From Ipomoea triloba (lineage: Eukaryota; Streptophyta; Magnoliopsida; Solanales; Convolvulaceae): a DNA stretch of 64,000 nucleotides. The translations under genes and the position numbers were made by a program. Position 1 is the first letter of the stretch, and each line of letters opens with the position of its first letter. This document shows positions 1-12,320 of the stretch, piece after piece. The notes below the pieces were generated by a model. The model saw nothing but the letters and a program-made list of their open reading frames with translations. It was not told the origin of the DNA and ran no database searches. Location: the NCBI RefSeq assembly GCF_003576645.1, contig NC_044925.1:4858139-4922138 (forward strand), given 5' to 3'.

Positions 1-690
1 CAACAAGACGAACTTTATTTCGAACAATAAGTACATCTTCATTCATCTTGTTGCAGAAAGTCCTATGGAGTTTTGATGATTTGGCCTTGAAACCAATTCC
101 CAAACATAGTTTCTTTCGAATTCATTCAGCTCATCCTGCATGGCTTAAATCCAATCAACATCTGCTTGTGCCTCTTCAATAGACGCTCAATTTGGAAAAT
201 GAAGCAAGAGAACATGGATTTATTCTGCCATGATGACCTAGCTAGTGCGAATCCCTTCATATACATTGCCAATAACTTTGTTAGGTGGATAATCTCTAAG
301 TTATCTTACGCATGGTGCAATTTTTAGGGGAATACTTAAGTGCCTAGAAATGGCATCCAATTGTTGAAGGAATATCGGGTTTCCATTTGGTTAATGGATT
401 CACACGGTAGCATCTCAAAAGAATAAAACTTTCGAACAACAATATTAAACATTTTGAGAACAAAATAATATTAAACTTATTCTCCCTGATTTGTTCATTT
501 CCTATGTAGAGTTCAATAATCTTTTCCCACAAATGCTTAAGCGTTGTTGTGTGTCCTTTAACTTTACTAAAGATGACCTTATCAAATATCTTCATGACCC
601 TATTCTTCGCGTAATTATCCAACTTGGTGAGAATGTGGTATTCTTTAATTTGGTATACTCTTCGTAGGTAGAGTATTGGAACCATATATA
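1..690 (-). mobile_element. degenerate copia retrotransposon fragment
   Basis: On the minus strand, about 290-20 reads with a few stops as the start of a Ty1/copia reverse-transcriptase domain: an AMQDELNEF block followed by VWELV.RP, preceded by an IEEA..D.DW stretch. About 600-480 reads as a gag piece (KGHTTTLKHLWEK, then GNEQIRENKFN), like plant copia UBN2-type gag. Integrase and protease are missing between them, so the copy is internally deleted. It lies in what should be intron 7 of gene A. Confidence 0.75.
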
Positions 691-1046
691 ATAGGTCTTG
701 GAGGTTGATCTTTTTCCTCTTCGTGTATGTGATCTTTGTTTGGATGGTCCTGCTCGTGGAGTTGGAGGTGTAGTGTTGATATTTTCTATTCTGATTGGTC
801 CATTATATTTTCGACGACATCCCACATCCATGAATGAATGTATTACTGAGATTTATTTGGAGTCTTGTTTACCATTTCTCAAAATATTTCTGTGAATTAT
901 AATCTGGAATAAGATCAATACTTTTTAAAATTTTAAAAGTTTAGCTACGATACAAATTAAATTTTGAAAATGGTTTCTGTGATCTGCTCAAGATACCAAT
1001 TAAATTAAATATGAATGAAATTATTGAACTTTATTTTTTGGTATAG

Positions 1047-1881
1047 TGTTTGCAAATGATGTGTTGGTGGGCAGAAGATCCAAATTGCGATGAGTTCAAA
1101 TACCATCTTGCTAGAATTCCTGATTATCTATGGGTTGCAGAAGATGGAATGACGGTGAATAGTCTTGGGAGTCAGAATTGGGATTCCACATTTGCCACCC
1201 AAGCTATAATTGCCAGTGGCATGGTAGAAGAATATGGAAACTGCTTGAAAAAGGCTCATTTCTATATTAAAGAATCACAGGTATGGTATGGTAAAAAATT
1301 TGATAACATAGAAAGTTTTAGCCATACAATCTGGGACTGAACTTTCCAATTCAACTTCCTTTAACACAAAACAATAATATGCAGTTAAAAGAAAATCCAA
1401 AAGGAGACTCCAAAAGCATGTATCGTGGTTTAACAAAAGGATCATGGGCATTCTCTGATCAAGACCAAAGTTGGGGTATCTCCGACGGCACAGCAGAAGC
1501 TCTTAAGGCAATCTACTTTTATTCATTCAGATAATAACTGGTGTGAGACCGTCTCAGGAATACTTATCCGTGGGATGGGTTGAGTCATGATGAAAATGTA
1601 ATAGTTTTATTAGAAAATGATCAGTAATAAAGTATTTATTACTTATAAGGGAGAATGTAATACGTTTGAAGAATAATGTAAAAGTATTACAGTTTTCTTC
1701 AACAGTATTACAATTTCCCTTAAAAATAAGAAATACTTTATTACTTATTAGTATTACATTTTCCAGTATAAGCATTACATTTTCATCTTGATTAAGCAGT
1801 GTCACGGATAGAGACTTGTGAAACGATCTTACCGGAGAATCAGTTTTTTATATAAGGCTATAGATGGAAATGATTCTGTTA

Positions 1882-1915
<34 letters not shown>

Positions 1916-3083
1916 CCTTTGTGAACTTTGTTGCAGTGTCTGTTATTCCTTAGGCAAATGTCTCCGGAAATTGTAGGAGAAAAGGCCGATGTTCAGCGCT
2001 TGTATGAAGCTGTAGATTTTTTACTTTATCTTCAGGTAAGACTTTCCCACTTAGCTTTCCACTAAGAGCCATAGCCAACATTACTGATTACTAATTAACA
2101 TTATATTTCATGGCCTTTAATTACATTGAAGAGTCCCGACAGTGGTGGTTTTTCTATCTGGGAGCCACCAGTTCCGCAACCATATATGGAACTGTTGAAT
2201 CCCTCTGAATTCTTTGCAGATGTCGTAGTAGAGAGAGAGTAAGCTAAGATCACAATTCTTCTTTAAACGACAACAACAGATATATAAATAAAATGACTAA
2301 TCAGCTTCTTACTAACTACTGGATATTATTGTGGATTAGGCATATAGAACCTACTGGAACTATAATCAGTGCATTTGCAGTCTTCAGATGTCAATATCCA
2401 AATTATAGACCAATAGAAATAGATATGTCTATTGCAAAGGCAGTACAATACCTTGAAAATCAACAGCAACCAGATGGGTCATGGTACGGCTACTGGGGAA
2501 TTTGCTTCGTCTATGGCACTTGCTTTGCCCTATTAGGGCTCGCAGCTGCCGGAAAGAATTACGAGAATAGTGAAGCCATTCGCAAAGCTGTTCACTTCTA
2601 CCTATCAAAACAGAACCAAGAAGGTGGCTGGGGGGAATGTCTTGAATCTTGCCCAAGCATGGTACGTATATCCTTTAATCTATATATAAGTATAATCATA
2701 ATCAAGTGCAAACTAACCTTAACCTGCAAACCTGCGTACCTCTGAAGGATTGCACCGTAACTATTACATGATTGTATCGCTGCAGCTTTCAAAAATATGG
2801 GTGCGGTGCAACCATGTAATAAGTGTGGTGAAATCTTTCAGAAGTTGGCAAATCCGCACGTTAAGGTCAGTTTACACCTGATTATGAACCTATATATATA
2901 TATACATAACAAAATACACAAGTTTTATATTACAAGTACATAAGTTTTATACTACAAGTATATAAGTTATACTATGAGTGCGAAAAGATTTATCTCCTCA
3001 TTTTAGAGCCATTGATCCAAATAGATCAACAACTCATATCTCACAAGGTGTTTTATTCGGCACCTAATTTTACCTGATCTGGA

Positions 3084-3145
<62 letters not shown>

Positions 3146-5261
3146 GATCATATGCAGAGCAGGGGCTTAGGTAAAAAAAATAGGGTTAAATCTCAACCAT
3201 TAGTTTAATTCAAATTAACAGTCTAGAATGAAGAAAAATTTTTAAAAAAAATGCGGTGACATTATGAGAATTTTGTGTAAGTAAGTTCTGTTGGTCTTTG
3301 TCTTCGAGTGAACATTTTTCATTCTTCGAGTGCATATTTTCCCTTCTTCGAGTGCATATGTTTTGTCTTAGTGCACAATTTCTCCGTTTGAGTGCACATC
3401 TTTGTGCATTTGAATGCACACTTTTGGCGTTCAAGTTAACATTTTTGTGCCTTTGAGTGCACATTTTTTTTGCTTTTAAGTGCACAATTATGGGTCATGT
3501 TTATTATATCTCTTGCCTTCTTTTCGATCATGTATAACTAACTTTCTAATGAAGTTTGTGTGATTTACAATCGATTTGTAAGGTTAATGCTTTCAACAAC
3601 ACTACTTAAGTTGAATTACTCCTCTTTTTGGTAGAATAATTGCTTCGATTGCACACCTTTGTGCCTTCGAGTGCACATTTTTGTGGCTTCAAATGCATTA
3701 CTAGGGGTCAGTGTTTATTATATCTTTTGTCTTCTTTTCAACAACGTATAATTAAATTTCTAATGAAATTTTTGAGAATTACAAACGATTTGTAAGGGTA
3801 ATTGTTTCAATAACACTTAAGATGAATAACTAATCTTTTCGGTTGCACAATTGCTTCAATTATACATCTTTTTACTTTTGGGTGCAGAATTTTAACTTTC
3901 GAGTACACACTTTGTGCCTTCAAGTACACAATTTTGTGCCTTTAAGTGCATATTTTTTTGTTGATTCAAAGTGTAAATTTTCTTTAAAGAACAATAGATA
4001 TGGAATGGTTGTGATTTATGCACATTTTTCACCTGAGAACTCTTTCACACCTAATCTTAGACATATAAAGAGAGAGAAAAAGAGGGGTGGGGAAGAACCA
4101 ACGTATAGTAATTATATTTTTCAAATTCTTGCTGTACCGTTGTTAATTTTATGGAGTAGAAATACATACCGTTGGAAGGAAATCGTACGAATCGTTGGGT
4201 GGTGTATATTTGCATATCTAGTGGTGTGTTTTTTTGTGATGCGTACCTAATGGTGCATATTTGTGTTGTGCATTTTCCTAATACTAGTGGTGTATTTTGT
4301 TAACACTAGTGATCTATACCGCACTGACCGTTCGAGAAGGTGCGGTCGTACCTGAACTCTACTATATATATATATATATATATATATAGCCAATGAATAG
4401 TAAATACAATGCTTTATATTTGTCAAATTCTCATGTTCTACCTCCGTTGATAATTTTATGTGGCAGAAATATATACCGTTGGAAGGAAATCGTACAAATT
4501 TTGTACAAACGTCATGGGCAATGCTAGGACTCATGTACAGTGGACAGGTTAGTACTGTTTAGTGAAATCTAATTAATAGTACGCTTTAATGTATGCTGAA
4601 AGAACAACTAATGTAATTAAGGGTGTGTTTTGTCCTATCTATTTCCTTGTTAATAACTAGGCGGAGAGGGATCCAACTCCTTTACACAAAGCAGCTAAGT
4701 TATTAATCAATGCACAAATGGAAGATGGAGATTTCCCTCAACAAGTAAGTCAACTATGTATCTGTAATTCAAATGTTAGAAAAATAAATTTATTTTTTCC
4801 TAACATTTATAAAAAAAATAGCAATTTTAATTCTTCAATTGCTACCATAAGTATTAATGACCCTTCAAATTTTTACAAGGTGACAGTTTTGGTTTCTTGA
4901 CTTATTAATGAGACTACAATGGTTTATATATAGCAGCAAATTTCCTATACTAACTAAAAAGGGTTTACATGTGCAATGTGAAAGTGATACACTTTAAAAG
5001 TCTCTATTGGTGAGAAATCAAACCACCCATTTATGTAAAATTGGAGGGTCAATAAATTCTTAAAATTTTTATTTTTCTTTAAATATTTTTATCATTTTCA
5101 AATTCATTCATAATAATTAATTATTACAAAAACATAATCAGGACATTGCTGGAGCCTTTATGAAGAATTGCATGTTGCACTATCCTCTATATAGAAGCTA
5201 CTTCCCATTGTGGGCATTGGCGGAGTATCGTAAACATCTGTGGACATCCAAAAGTCACTAA
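1047..5261 (+). CDS. oxidosqualene cyclase gene A, 3' part (exons 8-15)
   Basis: The enzyme family cyclises 2,3-oxidosqualene to triterpenes or sterols on the ER membrane. Eight exons were read by homology and splice signals: 1047-1280, 1385-1507, 1937-2035, 2132-2238, 2340-2661, 4467-4547, 4661-4744, 5142-5261. Joined they give 1170 nt, 389 residues plus stop, with no internal stop. Exon 8 begins [13 protein letters not shown]; 72 of its 78 residues match gene B. QW-type repeats are seen in exons 12 ([12 protein letters not shown]) and 14 (MEDGDFPQQ), and [10 protein letters not shown] lies near the C-terminus. Oddities: the catalytic motif is DGTAE, not DCTAE; VECT is replaced by IEPT; Leu replaces the Phe of SFGSQ; the donor of intron 9 is GC; the stop used by gene B is read as Trp, adding WTSKSH. 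Exons 1-7 lie before the window, so whether the whole gene is intact is unknown. The product cannot be predicted. Confidence 0.9.
1538..1834. mobile_element. MITE in intron 9 of gene A
   Basis: The intron of gene A is about 330 bp longer than that of gene B because of this insert. Its ends are an imperfect inverted repeat (GGTGTGAGACCGTCTCA at the left; the right end reads similarly in reverse). The body is made of AATGTAATACTT-like units in both orientations. Related copies lie at about 34020-34470 in gene B intron 2 and about 47285-48000. Confidence 0.6.
4101..4192 (+). pseudogene. partial duplicate of OSC exon 13
   Basis: The last part of an intron, an AG acceptor at 4158-4159, and the first 33 nt of exon 13 ([11 protein letters not shown], 4160-4192) are repeated about 300 bp before the true exon 13 of gene A. 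The copy stops abruptly at the Micron-like element. Its variants (GGAGTAG before the exon, AAATACATACC, CGTACGAAT) match the fragment at 11.3 kb better than gene A's own exon. If spliced in, it would break the reading frame. Confidence 0.8.
4193..4388. mobile_element. Micron-like element, partial
   Basis: This is an array of GTGGTGTATTTTG-like units ending GTGCGGTCGTACCTGAAC and then (TA)n, the right half of the (TA)n-associated family seen at 9.3 and 58.3 kb. It separates the partial and true copies of exon 13. Confidence 0.6.
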
Positions 5262-6286
5262 ATTCAAATCCTATTAAAAATATCATATGTGAAATTGTAT
5301 GTATCCATTCCACCTCCTAGTTAACATGCAATCCTGTGGTTTACACTATGTTACTATTAGAAATAACAATGTTTGTATGAGTTTGATTGAAGAACACTAT
5401 ATTGACTTTTGTGTTAGTTATAAATTATTTGAATGACTTTCGTTATTGTAATAGGTTTACCATTTTGCGCTCTTAATTACGATCTTTGGAAGCATATATA
5501 TGGTTCTATGGGGATTAGTTAATAATGATTTTTGAAACTATAAAAAGCTTGCCAAAGCAGTGTTACTAAAAGATCATCATTTCCATTCAACTTTACAAAG
5601 CAGTATGTTACAACATTGAGAAAAATCACTATTTTGAATAAATAATGTCCAAAGAGTGGATGAAGAAACACCTTTTTACATAAATATAGATATATGTATC
5701 TTAGCATTTTGATGCAAACATATCAATCCAATACAAACATAATAAGAATTGATTATGCAAAGTCATAGAACATACATAGATACATATACATACAATTTGG
5801 CATATAACCACATGTATTTACCCTTTCAAAGCATTATGGTTCATGTAGAACCTAATTCATATACATGCATGATATGATCCGGGATGATAAATAAAGAGAA
5901 TTTATTATTAAAAACTCATGTATTTACCCAAATTCTTTAACCATACCTTGATGAGGGGTTCATATACTCACAAGTAGTTAACGAACATGAAGTATTATCA
6001 CACTAATTAACATAAGCACACATATATAGATAATAAAATAAAATCAAAAGGGAGAATACTCATTTCGCAGAAACAAGGATTAGAGGTTCAAATTCATATT
6101 CGAAGGCATCTACATAAATGGTTACTATGCACAAACAAAGTCATAGATTACAGAATGAAATGCACACGACAAGAGACATACCAAGCATATCGTTCACCGG
6201 AAATTACGATAGAGACTCGTGTCGGCAAATGGAGTTAGGCAACATCCATGCAGCAGCCAAATTAGGAAGTTGCCAACTTTGAACAA
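5262..6286. other. 3' flank of gene A, then unassigned sequence
   Basis: About 5262-5580 is the downstream flank of the OSC unit; matching sequence follows the fragment at 11934-12320 and gene B at 40866-41180. From 5600 to 6286 I recognise nothing: AT-rich, no convincing coding frame. Confidence 0.6.
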
Positions 6287-6910
6287 GAATGTTAGGTAGC
6301 CAAACTTTGTTGAACAAAATATTTATTGTTTGGTCCTTACATTTTAGGCTAATTACAAAATGACCCCAAATCTACAACTATAAATAGGGAGGTCATTTGT
6401 CATTCTAGTCATCCCAAATCATTCTATTCTTCCCTCATATACTAGAGATATTAGAGAGTTTGTTGAGTGTATTTCTCCTTCCTAGCAAGAGAGAATTATC
6501 CTTGTTTTCTCCTTGTTAGTTAGAGAGTGGTTGTAACTCCTATTTTCTCATAGTGCAATTCTTCTACCCTTGCCCGTGGTTTTTACCCTAATTTGTTTAG
6601 GGGTTTTCCACGTAAAATCTGTGCCTCATTTATTTTTCTTTCTCAAATTATTGTTGCAATCTGATCTATCCCACTTCCGCGGGCGCAACAACTCGTGCTG
6701 ATAACATGTTGTAATTTGACCTTTCGTTAGCCCAGTCTACTAGGATTGTTGTACGGTAACATGTCGCTTGTACATGTGAACAAGATTGCAAACTGGACTG
6801 GAAGAGTAACGTAGAGAGAAAAAGGTAAAACAAAAGATATATCAATCTCAAAGCCCATTCTTATTAATCTATCAGCAAGATGTATATATATATATATACA
6901 ATAATGAAAC
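6287..6910. mobile_element. LTR-retrotransposon terminal sequence, orientation unresolved
   Basis: It contains a TATAAATAGG box (about 6378), a CCACGTAAAATCTGTG block typical of plant copia LTRs, and, on the minus strand, TGTTATCAGCACGAG (about 6693-6713), a primer-binding-site-like sequence often found beside plant LTRs. No gag or pol is left beside it. Exact ends are uncertain. Confidence 0.4.
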
Positions 6911-7142
6911 TTTTCATTTTCTCAACATAATGAAGGAGTTAGGGAAAGGGCAAGAAGAGTCTCAATAATAATGGTCATTCAATAATAATATATTTATAGC
7001 ACTAACAAAAATTATGCTATGCCATCAATAATTTTTAACCGAAAACATATGGATTACTTGTAGATAGGAATTAGATGAAGTATATTTTAATGATTTTTGG
7101 TATTTAATTGAAACTTTTAGAGTTTGATGGTCTAATTGTTTT

Positions 7143-7394
7143 TTCCTTCAAAAGTTGGACTATATATGAACTCTTTAGCAACTACGGAGTATTAATACTT
7201 TTCTAAAGGTGAATAAACATTTATATTGACTAATACTTTTCAAAAAATAAATAACACGAAAGTGTAATAGTGAATGCATACTAAAACGTGTTATTTATTT
7301 TTTGAAACGTATTAGTCAATATAAATGTTCATTCACCTTTAGAAAAGTATTACATAGTTGCTAAAGAGTCCATATACAGTCTAACTTTTGAGGA
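7143..7394. mobile_element. foldback MITE, about 250 bp
   Basis: The left arm starting CCTTCAAAAGTTGGACTAT and the right arm ending TCTAACTTTTGAGG are near-perfect reverse complements over more than 100 bp, with a small loop around 7262-7275. The whole element would fold into one hairpin. A 50-bp (TA)n tract follows at 7463-7512. Confidence 0.7.
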
Positions 7395-7459
7395 AACGTG
7401 TTACAGGTTCGTTACCCAATAGAGGTGTTGACTCTTTCTGCTTCGGTATGTAGGTTGAG

Positions 7460-7515
<56 letters not shown>

Positions 7516-8097
7516 CACATACTACATTATAAAAGAGTCAATAGTAAAAAAAAAAAAAAAAGGTAAAATAAACTTGCCAGGCAGCCACAAAAATGCTAGC
7601 TGCCTTTGGTCTCACATGACGGCTTATACATTGCGTTTCGAAAAGGCCGATCGAATTGGGACGACGTGAAGGCGTTTCTGGTCAGACATAATTTGTGATA
7701 ATCTTCAATCCTCCAAAGTTCAGACAAATTGGGAATTTGTAAGCAGCGCATATGTGGATAACAATTAATTTGAAAAATAAATTTCAAAGTCGTATTTTCA
7801 AAATTTAAAATACAAAATTAAACACGATATTTCAAACTTTTGATGGAACAATTAACCACTAAATTTCAAAGTCGTATTACATCATTTTCTTCACTATGAC
7901 TTCCCAACAGGTGACTCGCGCTCAACTACAGAATTCTTTGATTATTTAGTTGTTATATATTTCTTAAAATTAATTGGTGATAAGTAGGTAGACATTAACC
8001 ATTTAATCACATCTCTCCATGGTAAACCACAACACCACATTTCAAATTGAGCTGGGGTTGAACTCAGCCTACCCAGTCGATGCCCAATATTTTAAAG

Positions 8098-8129
<32 letters not shown>

Positions 8130-8131
<2 letters not shown>

Positions 8132-8457
8132 TTCTCGTGCGGTTGACCTTCTCAGGTGCGGTTGTGTGATTGCTTTAGGTGCGTGATTTGTATGCTTAAG
8201 GGGAGTGATTTGTTGAAACTTAAGGTGCGTCATTTTAAAACCTTAGGTGCGAGGTTTCTGTTCTTAAGGTGCGTAGTTTGTATACTTAAGGTGCGTGGTT
8301 TCTGTACTTAAGGTGCATCGGTCTAAAGCTTTAGGTTCCCGTGATTTGTGTATTTAAGGTGCCTGATTTGTGTACTAAAGGTGTGCCATTGCAATGCTTA
8401 AGGTACGTACGTAACCGCACAACCGAACGGGAACCCTTCCCCACACCTGAACCCTTA

Positions 8458-8458
<1 letters not shown>
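8130..8458. mobile_element. Micron-like element, AAGGTGCG class
   Basis: It is bounded by (TA)n tracts (8101-8128 and 8459-8537). Ends are inverted and GC-rich (CGTGCGGTTGACC... and ...CCGCACAACCGAACGGGAA). The body is a direct array of degenerate CTTAAGGTGCGTGATTTGT units. Same class as 58612-59095 and 62535-63300. Confidence 0.7.
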
Positions 8459-8536
<78 letters not shown>

Positions 8537-8538
<2 letters not shown>

Positions 8539-8720
8539 TAGTTTTCCTTATGCGCGATGCACAAAAAATAGGTGCCCAATATTAATATTTTATATTGAAA
8601 TTTTAAATTTATTTTGATTTTAGATATTTAAATTATTGTAAATAATAATAATAATTATAATGTAAAATATTTTTATAAATTTTATATTTATATTTTAGAA
8701 AATAACTAACATATAACTTC
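8537..8720 (-). mobile_element. Helitron-like 3' terminus
   Basis: On the minus strand it ends with a short palindrome (TGCATCGCGCATAAGG) followed by CTAGT, the usual 3' signature of plant Helitrons. The next about 170 bp are duplicated at 9855-10033, beside another such end. No RepHel coding sequence is seen. Confidence 0.55.
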
Positions 8721-8967
8721 AATATATAATGTGTATATTATTATTATTATTATTATTGAAGAAAATAAGAAAATATATAGTGGATGCATGTGCATAGTAA
8801 CAATAGTGAAAAAGATAATGAAAGTTATAATGGTAGGGATATATTTGTCTAGTATATTGTAAAGTACAACTTTTATAGCATAATGTACAAAAAAAAAAAC
8901 TTAATGGAAAAAACGGACATAAATGAAGGGTATAACTTTCATTCACACTTATTATGTTTTTAGATAT

Positions 8968-9176
8968 ATATATAGGGTCAGGTTCAGGTGCGGCCGTGCT
9001 CTCCCGTGCGGTTCACACCACTCAATGTTACAAAATACACCACTCAATGTTAAGAAACACACCACACAAATATGCATTGTGGTGTGTTTCTTAACATTGA
9101 GTGGTGTATATCGTAACATTGAGTGGTGTGTGACCGCACGGCCGCACGGGAGAGCACGGCCGCACCTGAACCAAAA
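8968..9176. mobile_element. Micron-like element, CACCACTCAATGTT class
   Basis: The left end CAGGTGCGGCCGTGCTCTCC and the right end ending GAGCACGGCCGCACCTGAACC are inverted repeats. Inside, CACCACTCAATGTTA units face their reverse complement TAACATTGAGTGGTG. It sits between AT tracts. Confidence 0.75.
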
Positions 9177-9242
<66 letters not shown>

Positions 9243-9243
9243 N

Positions 9244-9287
<44 letters not shown>
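9177..9287. repeat. (CT)n(TA)n microsatellite with one N
   Basis: A run of CT dinucleotides followed by about 90 bp of TA, interrupted by GGN at 9241-9243. The N marks an unresolved assembly join, so the true length is unknown. Confidence 0.9.
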
Positions 9288-9293
<6 letters not shown>

Positions 9294-9614
9294 AGTTCAA
9301 GTGTGGCCGTGTCTTAACGTGTGAACAGTGCGGCCTCACCACTATGTATACAGATATACACCACTCAGTGTTAAAAAATGCACCACACAAATATGCACCG
9401 TTAGGCACACATCACCAAAAAACACACCACTATGTATGCAAATATACACCACACAATGTTAGCAAATGCACCATTAGGGGCAGGGGAGTTATGGTGCATT
9501 ATTTTGGCTGTGTGGTGTGTTTTGTGTATTTTCATTGTGGTGCATTTTATAACATTTAGTGGTGTGAACCGCAACGACAGCACGTGATCGGAAGACGCGG
9601 CCACATTTGAACAG

Positions 9615-9615
<1 letters not shown>
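9288..9615. mobile_element. Micron-like element, CACCACTCAATGTT class
   Basis: It sits between (TA)n tracts (to 9286 and from 9618). The GC-rich left end (TGTGGCCGTGTCTTAACGTG) has its inverse at the right (ACGTGATCGGAAGACGCGG). The interior has CACCACTATGTATACA and CACCACACAAATATGCACC units with inverted partners. Confidence 0.7.
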
Positions 9616-9669
<54 letters not shown>

Positions 9670-9854
9670 GACTTTGAACTAAAAACTAACAATTGCTGAT
9701 TTGTCCTTTAACTAAAACTGTATTCATTTTTAGTCGAAATAGTATTGTAATTTATTAAAATAATCCTCATATATAGGACTTTTTGAATATATTTGAGTCG
9801 CCATTAATAGTTTCTTTGGTTGAAAGCATGAAATTTTCAACTCTTATTATTATT

Positions 9855-10196
<342 letters not shown>

Positions 10197-10385
10197 CACA
10201 CCACTCAATGTTACGAAATACACCACTCAATGTTAAGAAACACACCACAATGAAACACACCACAATGTTAAGAAACACACCACAGTGCATATTTGTGTGG
10301 TGTGTTTCTTAACATTGAGTGGTGTATTTCGTAACATTGAGTGGTGTGAACCGCACGGCCGCACGGGAGAGCACGGCCGCACCTG

Positions 10386-10429
<44 letters not shown>

Positions 10430-10518
10430 CATATATGTATATATATACATATATATACATATATGTATATATACGTATATATATATACACACATATATAT
10501 ATATGTACATATGTACAC

Positions 10519-10585
<67 letters not shown>

Positions 10586-11182
10586 GTCATGATCAGGTGC
10601 GGTCGTGCGGTTCACACCACTCAATGTTACGAAGTACTCCACTCAATGTTAAAGAAACACACCACACAAATATGCACTGTGGTGTGTTTCATTGTGGTGT
10701 GTTTCATTGTGTTTCAATGTGGTGTGTTTCTTAACATTGAGTGGTGTATTTCGTAACATTGAGTGGTGTATTTCGTAACATTGAGTGGTGTATGACCGCA
10801 CGGCCGCACGGGAGAGCACGGCCGCACCTGAAATTATTTATATATATATATATATATATGTACATATATACATGCATATATATATATGTACATATATACA
10901 TGCATATATATATATGTACATATATACACATATAGATTTCTATTCAAATGTGGTCACGCCTTCCCGTGCGGCTGTGCGGTTTACACCACTCAATGTTAAG
11001 AAATGCACCACTCAATGTTACGAAATGCACTACAATGAAAATGCATTTCTTAATATGAAATGCACCACTCAATATTATTTGTGTGGTGCATTTCTTAATA
11101 TTGAGTGGTGCATTTCTTAACATTGAGTGGTGTAAACCGCAAGGCCGCATGGGAAGACATGGCCACACCTGAACATGACCCT
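10197..11182. mobile_element. cluster of three Micron-like elements
   Basis: Three elements of the CACCACTCAATGTT class (10197-10390 lacking its left end, 10585-10832, 10935-11182) are separated by compound TA/TG/CA microsatellites. The latter two have the GC-rich inverted ends (GTGCGG...CCGCAC) and a central inversion of CACCACTCAATGTT against AACATTGAGTGGTG. Confidence 0.75.
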
Positions 11183-11219
<37 letters not shown>

Positions 11220-11253
11220 TACACACACACACAGATATATATATATATATATA

Positions 11254-11934
11254 TAGCCAACGCATATAGTAACTACAGCACTTTATATTTGTGAAATTCT
11301 TGCTCTACCGTTGTTAATTATATGGAGCAGAAATACATACCGTTGGAAGGAAATCGTACGAATTTGGTTCAAACATCATGGGCAATGCTAGGACTCATGT
11401 ACACTGGACATGTTAGTACTGTTTATTGAAATCCAGTAGTACGGTTTAATGTATACTCAGTACGGTTTAATGTATACTCAAGGAACAACTAATGTAATTA
11501 AGGGTATCTTTTATCCTATATATTTCCTTTGTTAACTAGGCTGAGAGGACTCCAACTCCTATACACAAAGCAGCTAAGTTATTATAAATCATTGCACAAA
11601 TGGACGATGGAGATTTCCCTCAACAAGTAAGTCAACTATTTTAATTAAACTATTTACCTCCCTATGTATTTGTAATTCAAATATTAGAAAAATAATTTTT
11701 TTTTTCCTAATATTTATAGAAAGTAGCAATTTATAACTAACATAGGAATTGCTATTTTTCTTTAATTATATTTATCTCTTTCAAATGCTTCCCTAATATT
11801 ATAAAAATATAACGAAGAAATTAGTGGAATCTGTATGAGGAATTGCATGTTGCATTATACTCTATATAGGAGTTACTTCCCATTGTGGGCATTGGCTGAG
11901 TATTGTAAACATCTGTAGACATCCAAAAGTCACT
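11254..11934 (+). pseudogene. OSC pseudogene fragment, exons 13-15
   Basis: A + strand copy of the end of intron 12 and exons 13 (about 11331-11411), 14 (about 11541-11627) and 15 (about 11815-11934). It is clearly dead: no upstream exons are present; exon 14 contains an in-frame TAA made by a 3-nt insertion (AAGTTATTATAAATC); the AG acceptor of exon 15 is lost (CATAATCAG in gene A is ATAACGAA here); exon 15 has an early TAG. The Phe of GVFM, equivalent to Phe728 of Euphorbia beta-amyrin synthase, is Cys. The homology starts immediately after a (TA)n tract and continues through the 3' flank to about 12320. Confidence 0.9.
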
Positions 11935-12320
11935 AAATCAAATCCTATTAAAAATATCATATGTGGAATTATGTATTCATTCGACCTATATCCTGTGGTT
12001 TTTTTTTTTTTTTTTTTGAAAACCCTATATCCTGTGGTTTACACTATGTTACTTTTATAAATAACACCCAATATTTGTACGGCATGAGTTTCATTTAAGA
12101 GCACTATATCGACTCCTATGTTACTTATAAATCATTTGAATGACTTTCATTAGTTGAATTAGAAAGACAATATGAGATGTACGATGTAATAAATAAAAAA
12201 AAAGTTATTATCATTTTGCGCTCTTAATTACTATCTTTGGAAGCATATGGTGCCATGGGGATTTTTTGCTTGATTAGTTAATAATGATTCTTGAAGCTAT
12301 AAAAATCCTACCTAACCAGT

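Larger units (their letters stand above)
2662..4466 (+). other. intron 12 of gene A, transposon-rich
   Basis: The intron is 1.8 kb, against 0.2 kb in gene B. It holds a (TA)n tract at 3088-3140, an array of degenerate TTCGAGTGCACATTTT units (about 3150-3980) also found inverted at 54170-54365, a partial copy of exon 13 (4101-4192), and a Micron-like element ending in (TA)n at 4388. Confidence 0.7.

Noticed and set aside
1281..1340. Extension of gene A exon 8 reading through its donor.
   Set aside because: A GTATGG donor at 1281 and the family alignment end the exon at 1280; the extra codons do not match any OSC.
2429..2656. Minus-strand frames overlapping OSC exon 12 (also at 39569-39838 and 56452-56724).
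   Set aside because: Antisense shadows of true exons.
2750..2880. Possible coding snippet ([17 protein letters not shown]) in intron 12 of gene A.
   Set aside because: Vaguely like a PPR or zinc-binding piece, but too short and with no flanking support.
3210..3485. 91-codon minus-strand frame rich in Lys, Arg and Cys.
   Set aside because: A translation of the degenerate TTCGAGTGCACATTTT array.
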